Shown piece after piece: positions 8,471 through 16,866 of a stretch of DNA of 64,000 bases. Within the stretch, counting starts at the first letter, position 1, and each line of letters starts with the position of its first letter. Under the pieces are notes generated by a model. The model worked only from the letters and a program-made list of their open reading frames with translations. It was not told the origin of the DNA and searched no databases. Source of the DNA: Lancefieldella sp963518165 (GTDB lineage: Bacteria; Actinomycetota; Coriobacteriia; Coriobacteriales; Atopobiaceae); assembly GCA_963518165.1 (NCBI GenBank), contig CAUQHX010000001.1:310001-374000 (forward strand). The letters run 5' to 3'. A program made the translations under genes and the position numbers.

Positions 8471-8520
8471 TAATAAAAAGCACGTAAAGCGTACTTGGAT
8501 ATTGTACGACTTTACGTGCT
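8471..8520 (-). terminator. Strong terminator between the NlpC/P60 gene and clc
   Basis: AGCACGTAAAG-CGTAC (8479-8494) pairs with GTACG-a-CTTTACGTGCT (8504-8520), about 16 base pairs with one bulge and a nine-base loop. On the minus strand it is followed by TTTTTATT. It ends the hydrolase transcript and lies only about 25 bases before the clc start codon. Confidence 0.88.
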
Positions 8521-8581
8521 AGTAGTTAAAAGTTTGTACAGAAAATTGTACGTAGGGAGCGCACCTGATGCGCCTGGCCGG

Positions 8582-9763
8582 TTAGCCGGAGAATGGTCCT
8601 CCACCATAGCAAGCATAAACAGGACCCTCGATAACACCGACGGACTCGTTAGCTGCGTGAATCATGCGGCCACCGCCGATGTAAATTCCAACGTGCTCAT
8701 AACCAGGACGTGTGAAAACGATATCGCCATAGTTAAGTTCGTCTAGGGAATCATGCCAGTTACCAGCAGCACGAATAGCACGGCCAATGGTTCCTGCGGT
8801 ACCTGCACGATAGCCGAGGAAGCAGTAGTAGATCAGGCCACCACAGTCAAAGCCGGAAGCAGGAGAAGCTCCGCCCCAAACGTATGGATAGCCGATGCAT
8901 GCATACGCTGTAGCAACGCCGCCGCCTGCAGCTGGGTAGCCACCGCCACCGCCGGAGTATGATCCGCCACCAGAGTTAGAACTGCTGCTGGAGCTGCTAG
9001 AGCTAGAGGAGCTAGAACTTGAAGAGCTGGAACTTGAAGAACTAGAGCTGGAATCGTTAGAAGAGCTGTCGTTAGACTCTGAGCTGTTAGAAGGAGTCTC
9101 ACGAGTAACAGTCTCAATTGCATAAGCAACGTTGTTGTTAGCAGATGCAGCCTCCTGAGCAGCAAGTTGTGCCTTTACCTCTGCATCGAGGGAGTCATAG
9201 TAAGCCTTAGCCTCTGCAACCTGGCTCTGAAGGCCGTCTGCAGTTGTCTTCATTTCAGCGACCTGAGCCTGAAGATTTTCCTGCTCAGCCTGAAGCTCAG
9301 CCTGCTGAGCCTGAAGCTGGTCACCAAGAGCCTTGACGGTATTGATGGAGTCAGCCTCCTGCTTGCTGGTACGGTCCATATAGTAGACGCGGCTGACAAA
9401 GTCCTCTGGGCTGGATGCTCCAAGGAGGAAGTCCAAAGTCTCCTGTGGGCCTGCCTTATAAGCACTCTTCATTGCTGCAGAAAGGACAAGACGCTGCTTG
9501 TTGAGCTGGTCTGTGGTCTCTGCAATCTGCTCCTGGACCTCACCAATCTTGTTGTTGGTGGCGTCAAGTGCATAGGTTTTCTCGTTAAGGTTATCCATGG
9601 CCTCTGCAAGAGCTGCACCAAGTGAGTCTAGCTGGGCAGATGCGGCCTCAAGATCGCTTTGTGGGTCTGCGAATAGCCTGGCTGGGGTAAGCAGCGTGGC
9701 AGCTACACCAAGACCTGCAAATAAGAGAGCGTCTCGTCTTGTGAAAGATCGGCGCTGTGACAT
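8582..9763 (-). CDS. Secreted NlpC/P60 peptidoglycan endopeptidase with coiled coil and poly-Ser linker
   Basis: This 393-residue protein is organised as follows. A signal sequence carries a twin-arginine-like motif (SFTRRDALLFAGLGVAA, cleavage near ARLFADP). A long coiled coil (about 35-205) resembles CwlO/RipA N-termini. A linker of more than 25 nearly uninterrupted serines and a Gly-rich stretch lead to an NlpC/P60 domain. Catalytic residues are Cys307 in FDCGGLIYY, His357 in GYEHVGIYIGG and probably His369. The usual DCSGL reads DCGGL here, with the nucleophile kept. ATG 9763 follows GGAAGGAG. It likely cleaves stem peptides during division, with the coiled coil gating activity as in RipA/CwlO (inferred). 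Confidence 0.9.
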   Translation of the reverse strand: MSQRRSFTRRDALLFAGLGVAATLLTPARLFADPQSDLEAASAQLDSLGAALAEAMDNLNEKTYALDATNNKIGEVQEQIAETTDQLNKQRLVLSAAMKSAYKAGPQETLDFLLGASSPEDFVSRVYYMDRTSKQEADSINTVKALGDQLQAQQAELQAEQENLQAQVAEMKTTADGLQSQVAEAKAYYDSLDAEVKAQLAAQEAASANNNVAYAIETVTRETPSNSSESNDSSSNDSSSSSSSSSSSSSSSSSSSSSSSSSNSGGGSYSGGGGGYPAAGGGVATAYACIGYPYVWGGASPASGFDCGGLIYYCFLGYRAGTAGTIGRAIRAAGNWHDSLDELNYGDIVFTRPGYEHVGIYIGGGRMIHAANESVGVIEGPVYACYGGGPFSG

Positions 9764-10167
9764 ATAAGCTCCTTCCGCAAAGCACGAAATCAATTGGGCA
9801 ACGTGTTGCTTTGCTTTGCCATCTAGGATAGCTCATTTGATAAAAAATCAAAGTCAACTCGCCGATTTCTTGGCGAGAAACCCGTGTAAACAGGAAGCTA
9901 CCCTATCGAGTATTTGAATAGTTTACCCCGAAAATGTCATCTCATACAAATTTTAAAGAACATTTATGCAGCTATTTGATGCGGAATAGGTAAATATCAT
10001 TGCATAAATTTATACTTGACCTGCAATTATGGAGAAATTCTATGTATTGCAAACAAGTTTACGTTGAGTAACAAATTGCTTAGGAAAATAAGACAAATGG
10101 CTGACAAGCACGCAGTCTTGTCAGCCAAAATTATCAGCTAAAGAAGATCTGATGTAAGCGATGAGGC
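9764..10167. other. Intergenic region with dyads upstream of the NlpC/P60 gene
   Basis: The roughly 400 bases hold no gene. Upstream of the hydrolase is a dyad CTCGCC/GGCGAG (9858-9863 with 9872-9877). On the minus strand a TTGACT directly after it is a candidate -35 element, but no well-spaced -10 was found. A smaller dyad TTGAT/ATCAA lies at 9837-9852. The left-hand apt terminator occupies 10085-10127. Confidence 0.5.
10085..10127 (-). terminator. Terminator of the apt operon
   Basis: TGGCTGACAAG (10098-10108) pairs perfectly with CTTGTCAGCCA (10117-10127). On the minus strand it is followed by TTTGTCTTATTTT. It closes the long minus-strand run that begins near 16.7 kb. Confidence 0.88.
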
Positions 10168-10701
10168 TTATTGAACCTTAATAAGTGTGTAGACCTCTTG
10201 ATCAAAGCATTTGCCAATAATCTCTCTTGGGTGGAGGTAGCAAAGCTCAAGAGCAAACGCAAAACCAGCTACTTTTGCACCGGCCTTCTCGGCAAGCTGA
10301 GCACAAGCAACGCAGGTGCCACCAGTAGCAACCAGGTCGTCAGCAATAAGAACCACGTCGTCTGGGGTAAGTGCATCGGTGTGAATCTGAAGCTCGCTGG
10401 TGCCGTACTCAAGGTCATATGCCTGAGCATAGACCTCACGAGGCAGCTTACCTGGCTTACGAGCAGGAACAAAGCCTGCGCCCAGTTTGTAGGCTACAGG
10501 GGTTCCAACAAGAAAACCACGAGCCTCAGCACCAATAACCTTGGTGATTCCTGCATCAGCAAAGTGCTCTGCAATGTCATCAACAACTGCGTGGAAGCAC
10601 TCAGGATCTTTAAAAAGTGGAGTTACATCCTTAAAGATAACGCCTGGCTCTGGATAATCAGGAATGCTAATGATATGACTCTCATAATCATACGTAGACA
10701 C
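10168..10701 (-). CDS. apt: Adenine phosphoribosyltransferase
   Basis: APRT salvages adenine by condensing it with PRPP to AMP. The 177-residue protein has the PRPP-binding loop VVLIADDLVATGGT (about 116-129), the type I adenine-pocket segments IPDYPEPGVIFKDVTPLF and GAEARGFLVGTPVAYKLG, and the flexible-loop region RKPGKLPREV. The start is GTG with GAGGA upstream. It is the last gene of the minus-strand run and is followed by a strong terminator. Confidence 0.96.
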   Translation of the reverse strand: MSTYDYESHIISIPDYPEPGVIFKDVTPLFKDPECFHAVVDDIAEHFADAGITKVIGAEARGFLVGTPVAYKLGAGFVPARKPGKLPREVYAQAYDLEYGTSELQIHTDALTPDDVVLIADDLVATGGTCVACAQLAEKAGAKVAGFAFALELCYLHPREIIGKCFDQEVYTLIKVQ

Positions 10702-10752
10702 AATGTCCTCACATTCAAAATCAAAATCAATAAATAGTTATATATACCTAGA

Positions 10753-11616
10753 TTACTCGTCTAGATGCATATCCTTAAAAGATTCACGAACTAATTTAGT
10801 GATAAGTTCATTTCTGACCGCATTGGTAAGGCCTAACATGCGGGTTAGAGCAGCCATAAACTTCTGGCGAGTCTCGTCAGTATGGTCAACTTCAACTCCC
10901 CCGCCTTTTTTAGCGTATACGACAAGTGACTTAGCAAACATACTAGACTCTCGGTTTGCAGCCATAACGTATTGACGCAGGTTTTTGGGCTCAAAACCAA
11001 AGTGACGAAGCTCGCTACAAAGACGGATGAGCGTAAGGTCTTTGCCATCTACAAGATCTCTACCATGAGGAGAGCGCTTTAAGGTAATAACGCCTGCCTC
11101 GGAGAGCTGGCGTACAAAGCCTACAGAACATCCGACTATCTCTGGAATGCGATCAATAGCGTGATATTTCTGAACAACCTCAGGATCGTCTACAGGTACA
11201 ACAATGGCATCAGCGTGCGTTGCTCCAAGAATTGCCTGAGATACTTGCTTTCCATCAAGCTGTGGTTGAGCCTGGCGAGAAGAACTTTGAGCTTCAGGTG
11301 TAGCCTGAGTCTCGAATACGCTAGCCTCATCAGTCTGACTCTGGGCCTGTTGTTCAGCTTCAGGGTTTTTATCTTGTCTATCAAGCTCTTCTTTAATAAC
11401 TGAGAGCGGCATAAAACGGCTTTTCTGCAGGTACAGAATAGTCTCAAGACGCTTAACGTCTTTTTGAGAATACAGACGATAACCACCAGCAGTTCTGGTA
11501 GGAGTAAGCAAGCCCTCATCCTGCAGGTATCTAACTTTAGAAACACTCAAGTCAGGATAGAGAGTCTGTAATTTCTTGACTACTTTACCAATGGTAAGAA
11601 AGCCTGAATCAGCCAT
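10753..11616 (-). CDS. MerR-family transcriptional regulator, FtsR (Rv1828)-like
   Basis: This 287-residue protein has an N-terminal MerR winged helix (FLTIGKVVKKLQ ... VSKVRYLQDEGLLTPTRTAGGYRLYSQKDVKRLETIL). A Gln/Ser-rich linker (about 85-120) follows, then a second region that again looks MerR-like (IPEIVGCSVGFVRQLSEAGVITLKRSPHGRDLVDGKDLTLIRLCSELRHFGFEPKNLRQY). Two such halves and a preceding FHA gene match the actinobacterial Rv1827-Rv1828 (GarA-FtsR) arrangement. FtsR activates ftsZ in corynebacteria; a similar division-related role here is inferred from family and synteny. No metal-binding cysteines are seen. Confidence 0.82.
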   Translation of the reverse strand: MADSGFLTIGKVVKKLQTLYPDLSVSKVRYLQDEGLLTPTRTAGGYRLYSQKDVKRLETILYLQKSRFMPLSVIKEELDRQDKNPEAEQQAQSQTDEASVFETQATPEAQSSSRQAQPQLDGKQVSQAILGATHADAIVVPVDDPEVVQKYHAIDRIPEIVGCSVGFVRQLSEAGVITLKRSPHGRDLVDGKDLTLIRLCSELRHFGFEPKNLRQYVMAANRESSMFAKSLVVYAKKGGGVEVDHTDETRQKFMAALTRMLGLTNAVRNELITKLVRESFKDMHLDE

Positions 11617-11633
11617 AAAGTTATCCTTTAACC

Positions 11634-12050
11634 TTAAGCTGAAACTCTACTGGTGTGGAAGACCATGCGGAAGGTGCCAATCTGAATGGTTGAACCATCA
11701 CGCAGGGTAGCTTTGTTGATAATGGCGCCATCAACCCAGGTACCATTGAGAGAATCAAGGTCCTCAATAGTTGCGTAACCAAGCGCAAGATTTGAAAGAT
11801 CAATGGTGGCATGATTTCTAGAAACGGTCATGTCGTTCAAGAAAACGCTGCTCTTTGGGTCTCTACCAAGAGAGATCTGAGGAAGATTGAGCTCAAAAGT
11901 TTGACCAGTCTGCGGTCCCTTAACAATTGTAAGGACAGGATGAGCAGGCTTTTGTTGAGCCATAAGGTCTGGAACCGTAGCGTCAGCTGATGGCATGCGG
12001 AAAATCTCTGTTGAGTCTGGTGACTGCTGTTTGATGTCGTCAGTTGACAT
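11634..12050 (-). CDS. FHA-domain protein, GarA/OdhI-like
   Basis: This 138-residue protein is mostly a forkhead-associated phosphothreonine-binding domain. It shows the conserved residues in order: LGRDPKSSVFLND, VSRNHATIDL and LDSLNGTWVDG. In mycobacteria and corynebacteria the equivalent protein, phosphorylated on an N-terminal ETT motif by PknB/PknG, inhibits 2-oxoglutarate dehydrogenase. No clear ETT motif is present in the roughly 40-residue N-terminal tail (a DSTEIF is the nearest), so the phospho-switch may differ. It lies 17 bases upstream of the FtsR-like gene. The start has AAGGAGA. Confidence 0.85.
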   Translation of the reverse strand: MSTDDIKQQSPDSTEIFRMPSADATVPDLMAQQKPAHPVLTIVKGPQTGQTFELNLPQISLGRDPKSSVFLNDMTVSRNHATIDLSNLALGYATIEDLDSLNGTWVDGAIINKATLRDGSTIQIGTFRMVFHTSRVSA

Positions 12051-12088
12051 GGTTTCTCCTTAATTTGGTTACATCATAATAATAACGC

Positions 12089-12469
12089 TTAACGACACGC
12101 AATGCAGTCCATTTCGATGAGCGCACCAAGTGGCAACGCAGAAACTTCAACAACTGCTCGACCAGGTGCAGGAAGAACAAAGTACTGCCTATAAATCTCA
12201 TTAACCTTAGGTAAATCGTTGATATCAGCAAGGTAGATAGTTGTCTGAGCTACATCAGAAAGCGTGCAGCCTGCCTCCGCCAGAATTGACTGAGCAAGAT
12301 GGATGACACGGGTAGTTTGTTCTTCAATTCCACCGTCAATAAGCTTCTTTGGGTCTTCTGCAGAAACCGCAATTTGACCTGTGACAAATACCAATCTACC
12401 TGCGGTGGTACCTTGCGAATATGGTCCCATTGGAGCTGGAACACCTACTGCATTAATTGCATATTTCAT
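12089..12469 (-). CDS. ridA: RidA/YjgF-family enamine/imine deaminase
   Basis: RidA hydrolyses reactive 2-aminoacrylate and related enamines released by PLP enzymes. The 126-residue protein contains the family blocks GPYSQGTTAGRLVFVTGQIAV, NDLPKVNEIYRQYF and the C-terminal PAPGRAVVEVSALPLGALIEMDCIA with the substrate-binding Arg. The start overlaps the stop of the upstream gene (ATGA), and GGGGAG precedes it. Confidence 0.93.
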   Translation of the reverse strand: MKYAINAVGVPAPMGPYSQGTTAGRLVFVTGQIAVSAEDPKKLIDGGIEEQTTRVIHLAQSILAEAGCTLSDVAQTTIYLADINDLPKVNEIYRQYFVLPAPGRAVVEVSALPLGALIEMDCIACR

Positions 12470-13308
12470 AGAAGATCTCCCCTTGCACCAATGAAATCAT
12501 CAGAGGCTCTGAGTAAACCCCAACCCTCAAGTTTATCTTTAGCTACTACTACTTTAGTGTTACTTGCAAGTTCTGAAAACCATGGAAGATATGTTTTAAG
12601 ACCTTCAATAAGCTGCTTATGTCCAAGTGGATGAACCACCTCAAAAGAGAGCAAGCTCCTAAAAAGAATTACCGTATGTACTGGTGGAACCATAACCAGA
12701 TATGCAGGAACTTTCTTGGTTGAAACATTGGCTACAAGTGCAGGAATTGTCTGGTCAAGCATAAGGTTACAGAGTTTAGAGTCTTCTGGGAGTTGTTGTT
12801 CCCCCAGGTAATCCAAAAGGACTTTCTTAGCTTTTTTACCAGCAAGAAGAAGTGGCGTGAGTAGTGGAGTTGCATCTTCTAACGATACTTCAGCATAAGG
12901 AGCTACGCCATTTTGTTCGACAGAAGCAATGATAGAAAGCCACTCTTCTAGGACAAGTGAGCGCTCAGAAGCGTCAAGTACCACGTACTCGTTTTGCCCA
13001 GATCTGGCGAGAAGACCGATGGAAGACAAAGATCCGTCTCCTGTGAGAGCGCACTCAAACGAAGTCTCTCCTACCTCAAGCTGTTTACCTGCAAAGACGG
13101 CTTCAACAAAATTTTGAGCAACCGCTCCACTTACCAGTGTGTAGCTGATACCGCTCAGGTCAACAAGAGCACAGTCCTTTAGAGCTTCCTCAAGAGGTTT
13201 CTCGCCATAAAAAGATTGGGCTAAGTTAAAGCCTTCAGTTGAGGTTGAGAATTGTGCGCCAAGATACTCAAGCTCAGTATGAAGGATAGAGCGTTTCTGC
13301 TCAGACAT
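12466..13308 (-). CDS. GcvT/YgfZ-like folate-binding-fold protein
   Basis: This 280-residue protein resembles aminomethyltransferase-like proteins in its first 120 residues: LVDLSGISYTLVSGAVAQNFVEAVFAG, then GLLARSGQNEYVVLDASE. These correspond to the L-D-S region and the fold core of GcvT/YgfZ. No other glycine-cleavage genes are nearby, and the C-terminal half is poorly conserved. It is probably not the T-protein but a paralogue of unknown substrate. It is translationally coupled on both sides, overlapping the D,D-carboxypeptidase stop (TAATG) and the ridA start (ATGA). Confidence 0.6.
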   Translation of the reverse strand: MSEQKRSILHTELEYLGAQFSTSTEGFNLAQSFYGEKPLEEALKDCALVDLSGISYTLVSGAVAQNFVEAVFAGKQLEVGETSFECALTGDGSLSSIGLLARSGQNEYVVLDASERSLVLEEWLSIIASVEQNGVAPYAEVSLEDATPLLTPLLLAGKKAKKVLLDYLGEQQLPEDSKLCNLMLDQTIPALVANVSTKKVPAYLVMVPPVHTVILFRSLLSFEVVHPLGHKQLIEGLKTYLPWFSELASNTKVVVAKDKLEGWGLLRASDDFIGARGDLL

Positions 13309-14531
13309 TAGTTTCTCCCAAAGAGATATGGAGCAACCGAATACAGGTCAAAGAGGTTATAGGCTGGAATGGTCCATAGCGTAAGATGTGCCTGGGTCAT
13401 GGTGGTGCCTACCTGTGCGGAATCCTGAGACCAATCTGTTGAAGAAACCAGCTGGTTGTTGGCAACAGGATAGTTGGGAGAAAGCACGGAGGTCTGGTAG
13501 GTAAAGTCTTTAGATCCAGGCCAAGCCATATACGTGGTAGAAGTTGATGGCTTAACTACTGCAGAAAGCAAGAAGTTGTCCTCGCTTGTGCGGACCTGAA
13601 CAATCTGGTCAGCACGTTGAATACTCACGCGATTGTAATTGCGATAAGCCCAGTTCATCAGAATGGCGGTATCGTCAAAACGACCTTGTGTAGTCTCGCA
13701 ACCAAGCACGCAGGTATACAGCGTAATGTTTCCGCGCTTGGAAGCTCCTAAGAAGGCGGTACCAGAGTCCTCTGCGCCTGTTTTAATGCCGAGAAGACCG
13801 CGGTAGGAGTCCATAAGGTCATCAGTTGAGTGGAACGTGCGCTGCTCCCCTCCTACCGTTGTAGTGTATGACCTGGTGTGTACTGCGCTTGCGATGAGTG
13901 GATAGTGTTCGCGTGCATAGCGGCCCATCAGAGCAAGGTCTCGTGCCGTTGAATAGTGACCATCAGCATCAAGGCCATGTGGGTTCTGAAATTGCGTGTG
14001 AGTCATGCCAATTTCAGCAGCCTTCTTGTTCATTTGATCAACAAAGGCCTGCTGAGAGCCAGATACGTTGACGGCAATGTTATAAGCCGCATCGTTTGCG
14101 GAATACACCAGCATCATCATAATGAGCTGTCTGAGTGTTGGAGTATCTTCCGAGGTTAAACCTGCAACCTGAGAGCCTTCTTCAAGATCTGGAACAGTAA
14201 TCTCGCAGGGTTCATCAAGATTAACGCCAGAATCAAGCGCCACAATTGCAGTCATAACCTTGGTGATGGATGCCATAGGAAGCTCTTGATCTGGATTTTT
14301 GCTCCAGAGAACGTTTCCTTGAGCATCAGTAACAATGGCAGTAGTTGCTTCAGTAAGTTTTGGCTCATCTGTCACGGAAGACTTGTTAGAAGAGGTATTT
14401 TCTGCCAAAACCGTAGTTGCAGGAGCAAAAGGAGCAGCTAAAACAAAAACAAGCAGCAAGCTAACAAGAAAAGCCAGCGTCTTATCAGAGAGCTGGCGCA
14501 AAGAAACATGGTTGTGCTGAAGGAAAGTCAT
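13308..14531 (-). CDS. D-alanyl-D-alanine carboxypeptidase (S11 family, DacA/PBP5-like)
   Basis: This 407-residue secreted serine peptidase removes the terminal D-Ala from peptidoglycan stem pentapeptides. A signal peptide (about 1-43, hydrophobic core AFLVSLLLVFVLAAPFAPA) precedes the S11 domain with SITK (88-91), SAN (144-146) and KTG (250-252). A PBP5-C-like beta domain follows (from about residue 300). No obvious C-terminal membrane anchor was seen. ATG 14531 is preferred to the TTG two codons upstream. It sits 12 bases downstream of pgsA and is coupled to the next gene by TAATG. Confidence 0.92.
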   Translation of the reverse strand: MTFLQHNHVSLRQLSDKTLAFLVSLLLVFVLAAPFAPATTVLAENTSSNKSSVTDEPKLTEATTAIVTDAQGNVLWSKNPDQELPMASITKVMTAIVALDSGVNLDEPCEITVPDLEEGSQVAGLTSEDTPTLRQLIMMMLVYSANDAAYNIAVNVSGSQQAFVDQMNKKAAEIGMTHTQFQNPHGLDADGHYSTARDLALMGRYAREHYPLIASAVHTRSYTTTVGGEQRTFHSTDDLMDSYRGLLGIKTGAEDSGTAFLGASKRGNITLYTCVLGCETTQGRFDDTAILMNWAYRNYNRVSIQRADQIVQVRTSEDNFLLSAVVKPSTSTTYMAWPGSKDFTYQTSVLSPNYPVANNQLVSSTDWSQDSAQVGTTMTQAHLTLWTIPAYNLFDLYSVAPYLFGRN

Positions 14532-14543
14532 AAACAACCTAAC

Positions 14544-15275
14544 TTATGCTTGAGTGTTTTTACTATCTTTAACTATTTTAGCCGCTTCACCAGTATAAAC
14601 AACTGCAGTAATTGCCGAGAAAACAATTCCTATATACACAAAGAAGATACCTAGCGCGCTGCTCTCAGAGTTAAGACCTGGAAGCCAGCTAACGTTTACC
14701 AGGCCAAGTCCGGATACAACTGGAATACCCAGAAGAAGCAAGCTGAATCCAGTCATCAAAAATGCAGTTGCTGCCTTACCAACAAAGACAACATCAATAG
14801 GACGCCTGCGGAATTTGCGAACGGCAAGTGCACCAAGCGTAAGATAGATGTCTCGTCCAATAACAAACAGTGGGATCCAGAGAGGAAGCTCGCCAATAAT
14901 CAAGAGACCAAGAACACCCGTAATAAGAAGTACTCGGTCCATGATAGGATCCATGATTTTGCCTAGCCAGCTGACCGTTTGCGTTCTACGAGCAATCTGG
15001 CCGTCAAGGAAGTCAGTAACAGCTGCAGTTACATAACAACCAAGTGCTACCCAACGATTTCCGCCTGTTGAGAAGAGCACAAGAAAGACAATCGTAAGAA
15101 TCAATCTGCAAAAAGTAATGACGTTTGCAACAGTAAAAATAGCGTTGGAAGGATTGTTAGAACTACCAACTGGATCAGTAATAGTTCCTTCTGCCTGTGC
15201 TTTTGCTGCATCGGCGTCTGCTGCTTCTTTAATTTGGGATGCTACTTGATTAGCTAGCTGCTGCCTAGTTTGCAA
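14544..15275 (-). CDS. pgsA: CDP-diacylglycerol-glycerol-3-phosphate 3-phosphatidyltransferase (PgsA-like)
   Basis: This membrane enzyme makes phosphatidylglycerol phosphate. The complete CDP-alcohol phosphotransferase signature D-x2-DG-x2-AR-x8-G-x3-D-x3-D is visible, from DFLDGQIARR to KIMDPIMDR. Several hydrophobic helices surround it. An N-terminal tail of about 50 residues, rich in Ala and Gln, is unusual for PgsA. The first ATG in frame (15311) has no ribosome-binding site, whereas AAAAAGGGGAG lies just upstream of an in-frame TTG at 15275, used here. A cardiolipin- or inositol-type acceptor cannot be excluded from sequence alone. Confidence 0.85.
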   Translation of the reverse strand: MQTRQQLANQVASQIKEAADADAAKAQAEGTITDPVGSSNNPSNAIFTVANVITFCRLILTIVFLVLFSTGGNRWVALGCYVTAAVTDFLDGQIARRTQTVSWLGKIMDPIMDRVLLITGVLGLLIIGELPLWIPLFVIGRDIYLTLGALAVRKFRRRPIDVVFVGKAATAFLMTGFSLLLLGIPVVSGLGLVNVSWLPGLNSESSALGIFFVYIGIVFSAITAVVYTGEAAKIVKDSKNTQA

Positions 15276-15341
15276 CGTTTCACTCCCCTTTTTGTAGAAC
15301 ATAACATGCATCTATTTTAACGTAAGTTGCGCGATAGCAAA

Positions 15342-16739
15342 TTATTGGCACATTTGTTTAACAAAGGACACAAGAACGCGGACGCCCTGAGCATACACGC
15401 GTTTCTCGATACGTTCGTCAATGCCATGAACGCCGTTTGCCTCATCTTCTGGCGTTGGCCTAAACGGAAAAATGCGCAGAATAGAATCGCAGATTCCCTC
15501 GTAGCGGACAGAATCGGTGCCACCACACACAAAGGACGGAACAAAGGTAACGCCTGGATGATAGTGTTCCATAATGGCCTTGAGCTCTTGATAGCCAGCA
15601 CCAGCTGGAGAATCAATTCTTCCCGCAGGAGTGGAATGCAAAGCCTCAACCTCAATGGAAGGGTCAACCTGAGCTACCACCTGTTTTATGTGTTCAACGG
15701 TTTTTTCAACACTCACACCAGGGAGTAGCCTTATGTTGATAGTTGCGCTGACATTACCAGGCATAACGTTAGCCGCACTACTTGAACCCTCAAGCATGTT
15801 GAAAGCGTAAGTAGTAGTAACAAACGGATAAAGCTCTTTGATCTGAGCTGCGGCAAGAGCAATCTTATCTGCATTAGCATCTACGTCATGTACCAGCGAA
15901 GCAAAAGGTTCTTCGGTGATTTCTGGCGCAAGAACCTTGAAGGTTTCTTTAACAATGTCATTAAGCTCAGGTTGAGGTTTAGCCTCAGAGAGAGCGGCAA
16001 GTGCGCAGCTCAAATGCTCAAGTGAAGTTCCACCAAACGGATTAGAGGAATGTCCGCCGTGACCAGGCGCGGTAAGCTTAACGTTCAAGAACCCCTTTTG
16101 CGAGATGCAGATGTCGGCCACGGTAGCCTCGGGCGCACCGTACGCGCTGCCGTCAAAAAACGTGGTGGTACCCTCGTCCAGGAGGCAAGCTGCACGCATT
16201 TCTCGCGAGGCCATGACTTCTGCAAGCCTAGTGGCACCGTTGCTCAAGACCTCTTCGTCTTCGCCAAATGCCAGGTAGATAGAGCGCCTTGGCGAGAAGC
16301 CCTGTGAAAGCAGATACTCAAGAGCTTCAAGCTCGCCCATAAGCATGTCTTTGATATCAAGCGCACCACGTCCCCAAACGTAGGTGTCGTCGACATCTCC
16401 ACCAAAGGGATCGTGCGTCCATGCATCTTCTGTACCAGGAACAACAGGAACAACATCCTGGTGAGCAATAAGCATGAGAGCAGGAAGCTTAGGGTTAGAT
16501 CCTGGAATCTCAATAAGGAGCGAGTGGCCAACCACTTCAACGTTAGAGGCTGCGGTCATAACATACGGGAAGCTATCAACAATGTGCTGTTGAAGAGCAT
16601 CAAACTGAGACCAATCGGTTGTCTCCGCGTCGGTATACACCGTCTTAAACGACAGTGCCTTTGCGAGCCTCTCAGACATTGCTTCTATGTTGAGCTCGGG
16701 ATATTCATCCTCGTGAGCAAAGTGGTCGTAAATATTCAT
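15342..16739 (-). CDS. M20-family metallopeptidase (CPS1/PM20D1-like)
   Basis: This 465-residue zinc-dependent hydrolase has the M20 ligand blocks LMLIAHQDVVPVVPG (His, Asp), WGRGALDIKDMLMG (bridging Asp), the catalytic pair FGEDEEV and the dimerisation domain region GHGGHSSNPFGGTS. Length and the AHQDVVPV..AW.HDPFGG pattern match carboxypeptidase S / PM20D1-type enzymes, which hydrolyse dipeptides or N-acyl amino acids. ATG 16739 follows AGAGGG; the frame continues upstream, but those 60 residues look non-coding. It is the first gene of the minus-strand run and is divergent from the HAD gene. Confidence 0.9.
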   Translation of the reverse strand: MNIYDHFAHEDEYPELNIEAMSERLAKALSFKTVYTDAETTDWSQFDALQQHIVDSFPYVMTAASNVEVVGHSLLIEIPGSNPKLPALMLIAHQDVVPVVPGTEDAWTHDPFGGDVDDTYVWGRGALDIKDMLMGELEALEYLLSQGFSPRRSIYLAFGEDEEVLSNGATRLAEVMASREMRAACLLDEGTTTFFDGSAYGAPEATVADICISQKGFLNVKLTAPGHGGHSSNPFGGTSLEHLSCALAALSEAKPQPELNDIVKETFKVLAPEITEEPFASLVHDVDANADKIALAAAQIKELYPFVTTTYAFNMLEGSSSAANVMPGNVSATINIRLLPGVSVEKTVEHIKQVVAQVDPSIEVEALHSTPAGRIDSPAGAGYQELKAIMEHYHPGVTFVPSFVCGGTDSVRYEGICDSILRIFPFRPTPEDEANGVHGIDERIEKRVYAQGVRVLVSFVKQMCQ

Positions 16740-16866
16740 GGACCCTCTACCGTCTCGTAGCATTATTTCAATAACGTAATAATAACGGCTATTTTTACGC
16801 ATTCCCCTACTCTTGCTGGTAGAATTAACAAAACACTCATTTAGCACACGTATCTTGGGAGCCCTG

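Noticed and set aside
8521..8581. Fluoride riboswitch ahead of clc
   Set aside because: The conserved crcB-motif elements are not visible, and the transporter is the GREGP type rather than the fluoride-specific branch.
9000..9060. Serine-codon-rich tract as a possible DNA repeat or slippage array
   Set aside because: The codons alternate (AGC, TCT, TCC, AGT) without a constant unit, so it is a protein low-complexity linker rather than a simple DNA repeat.
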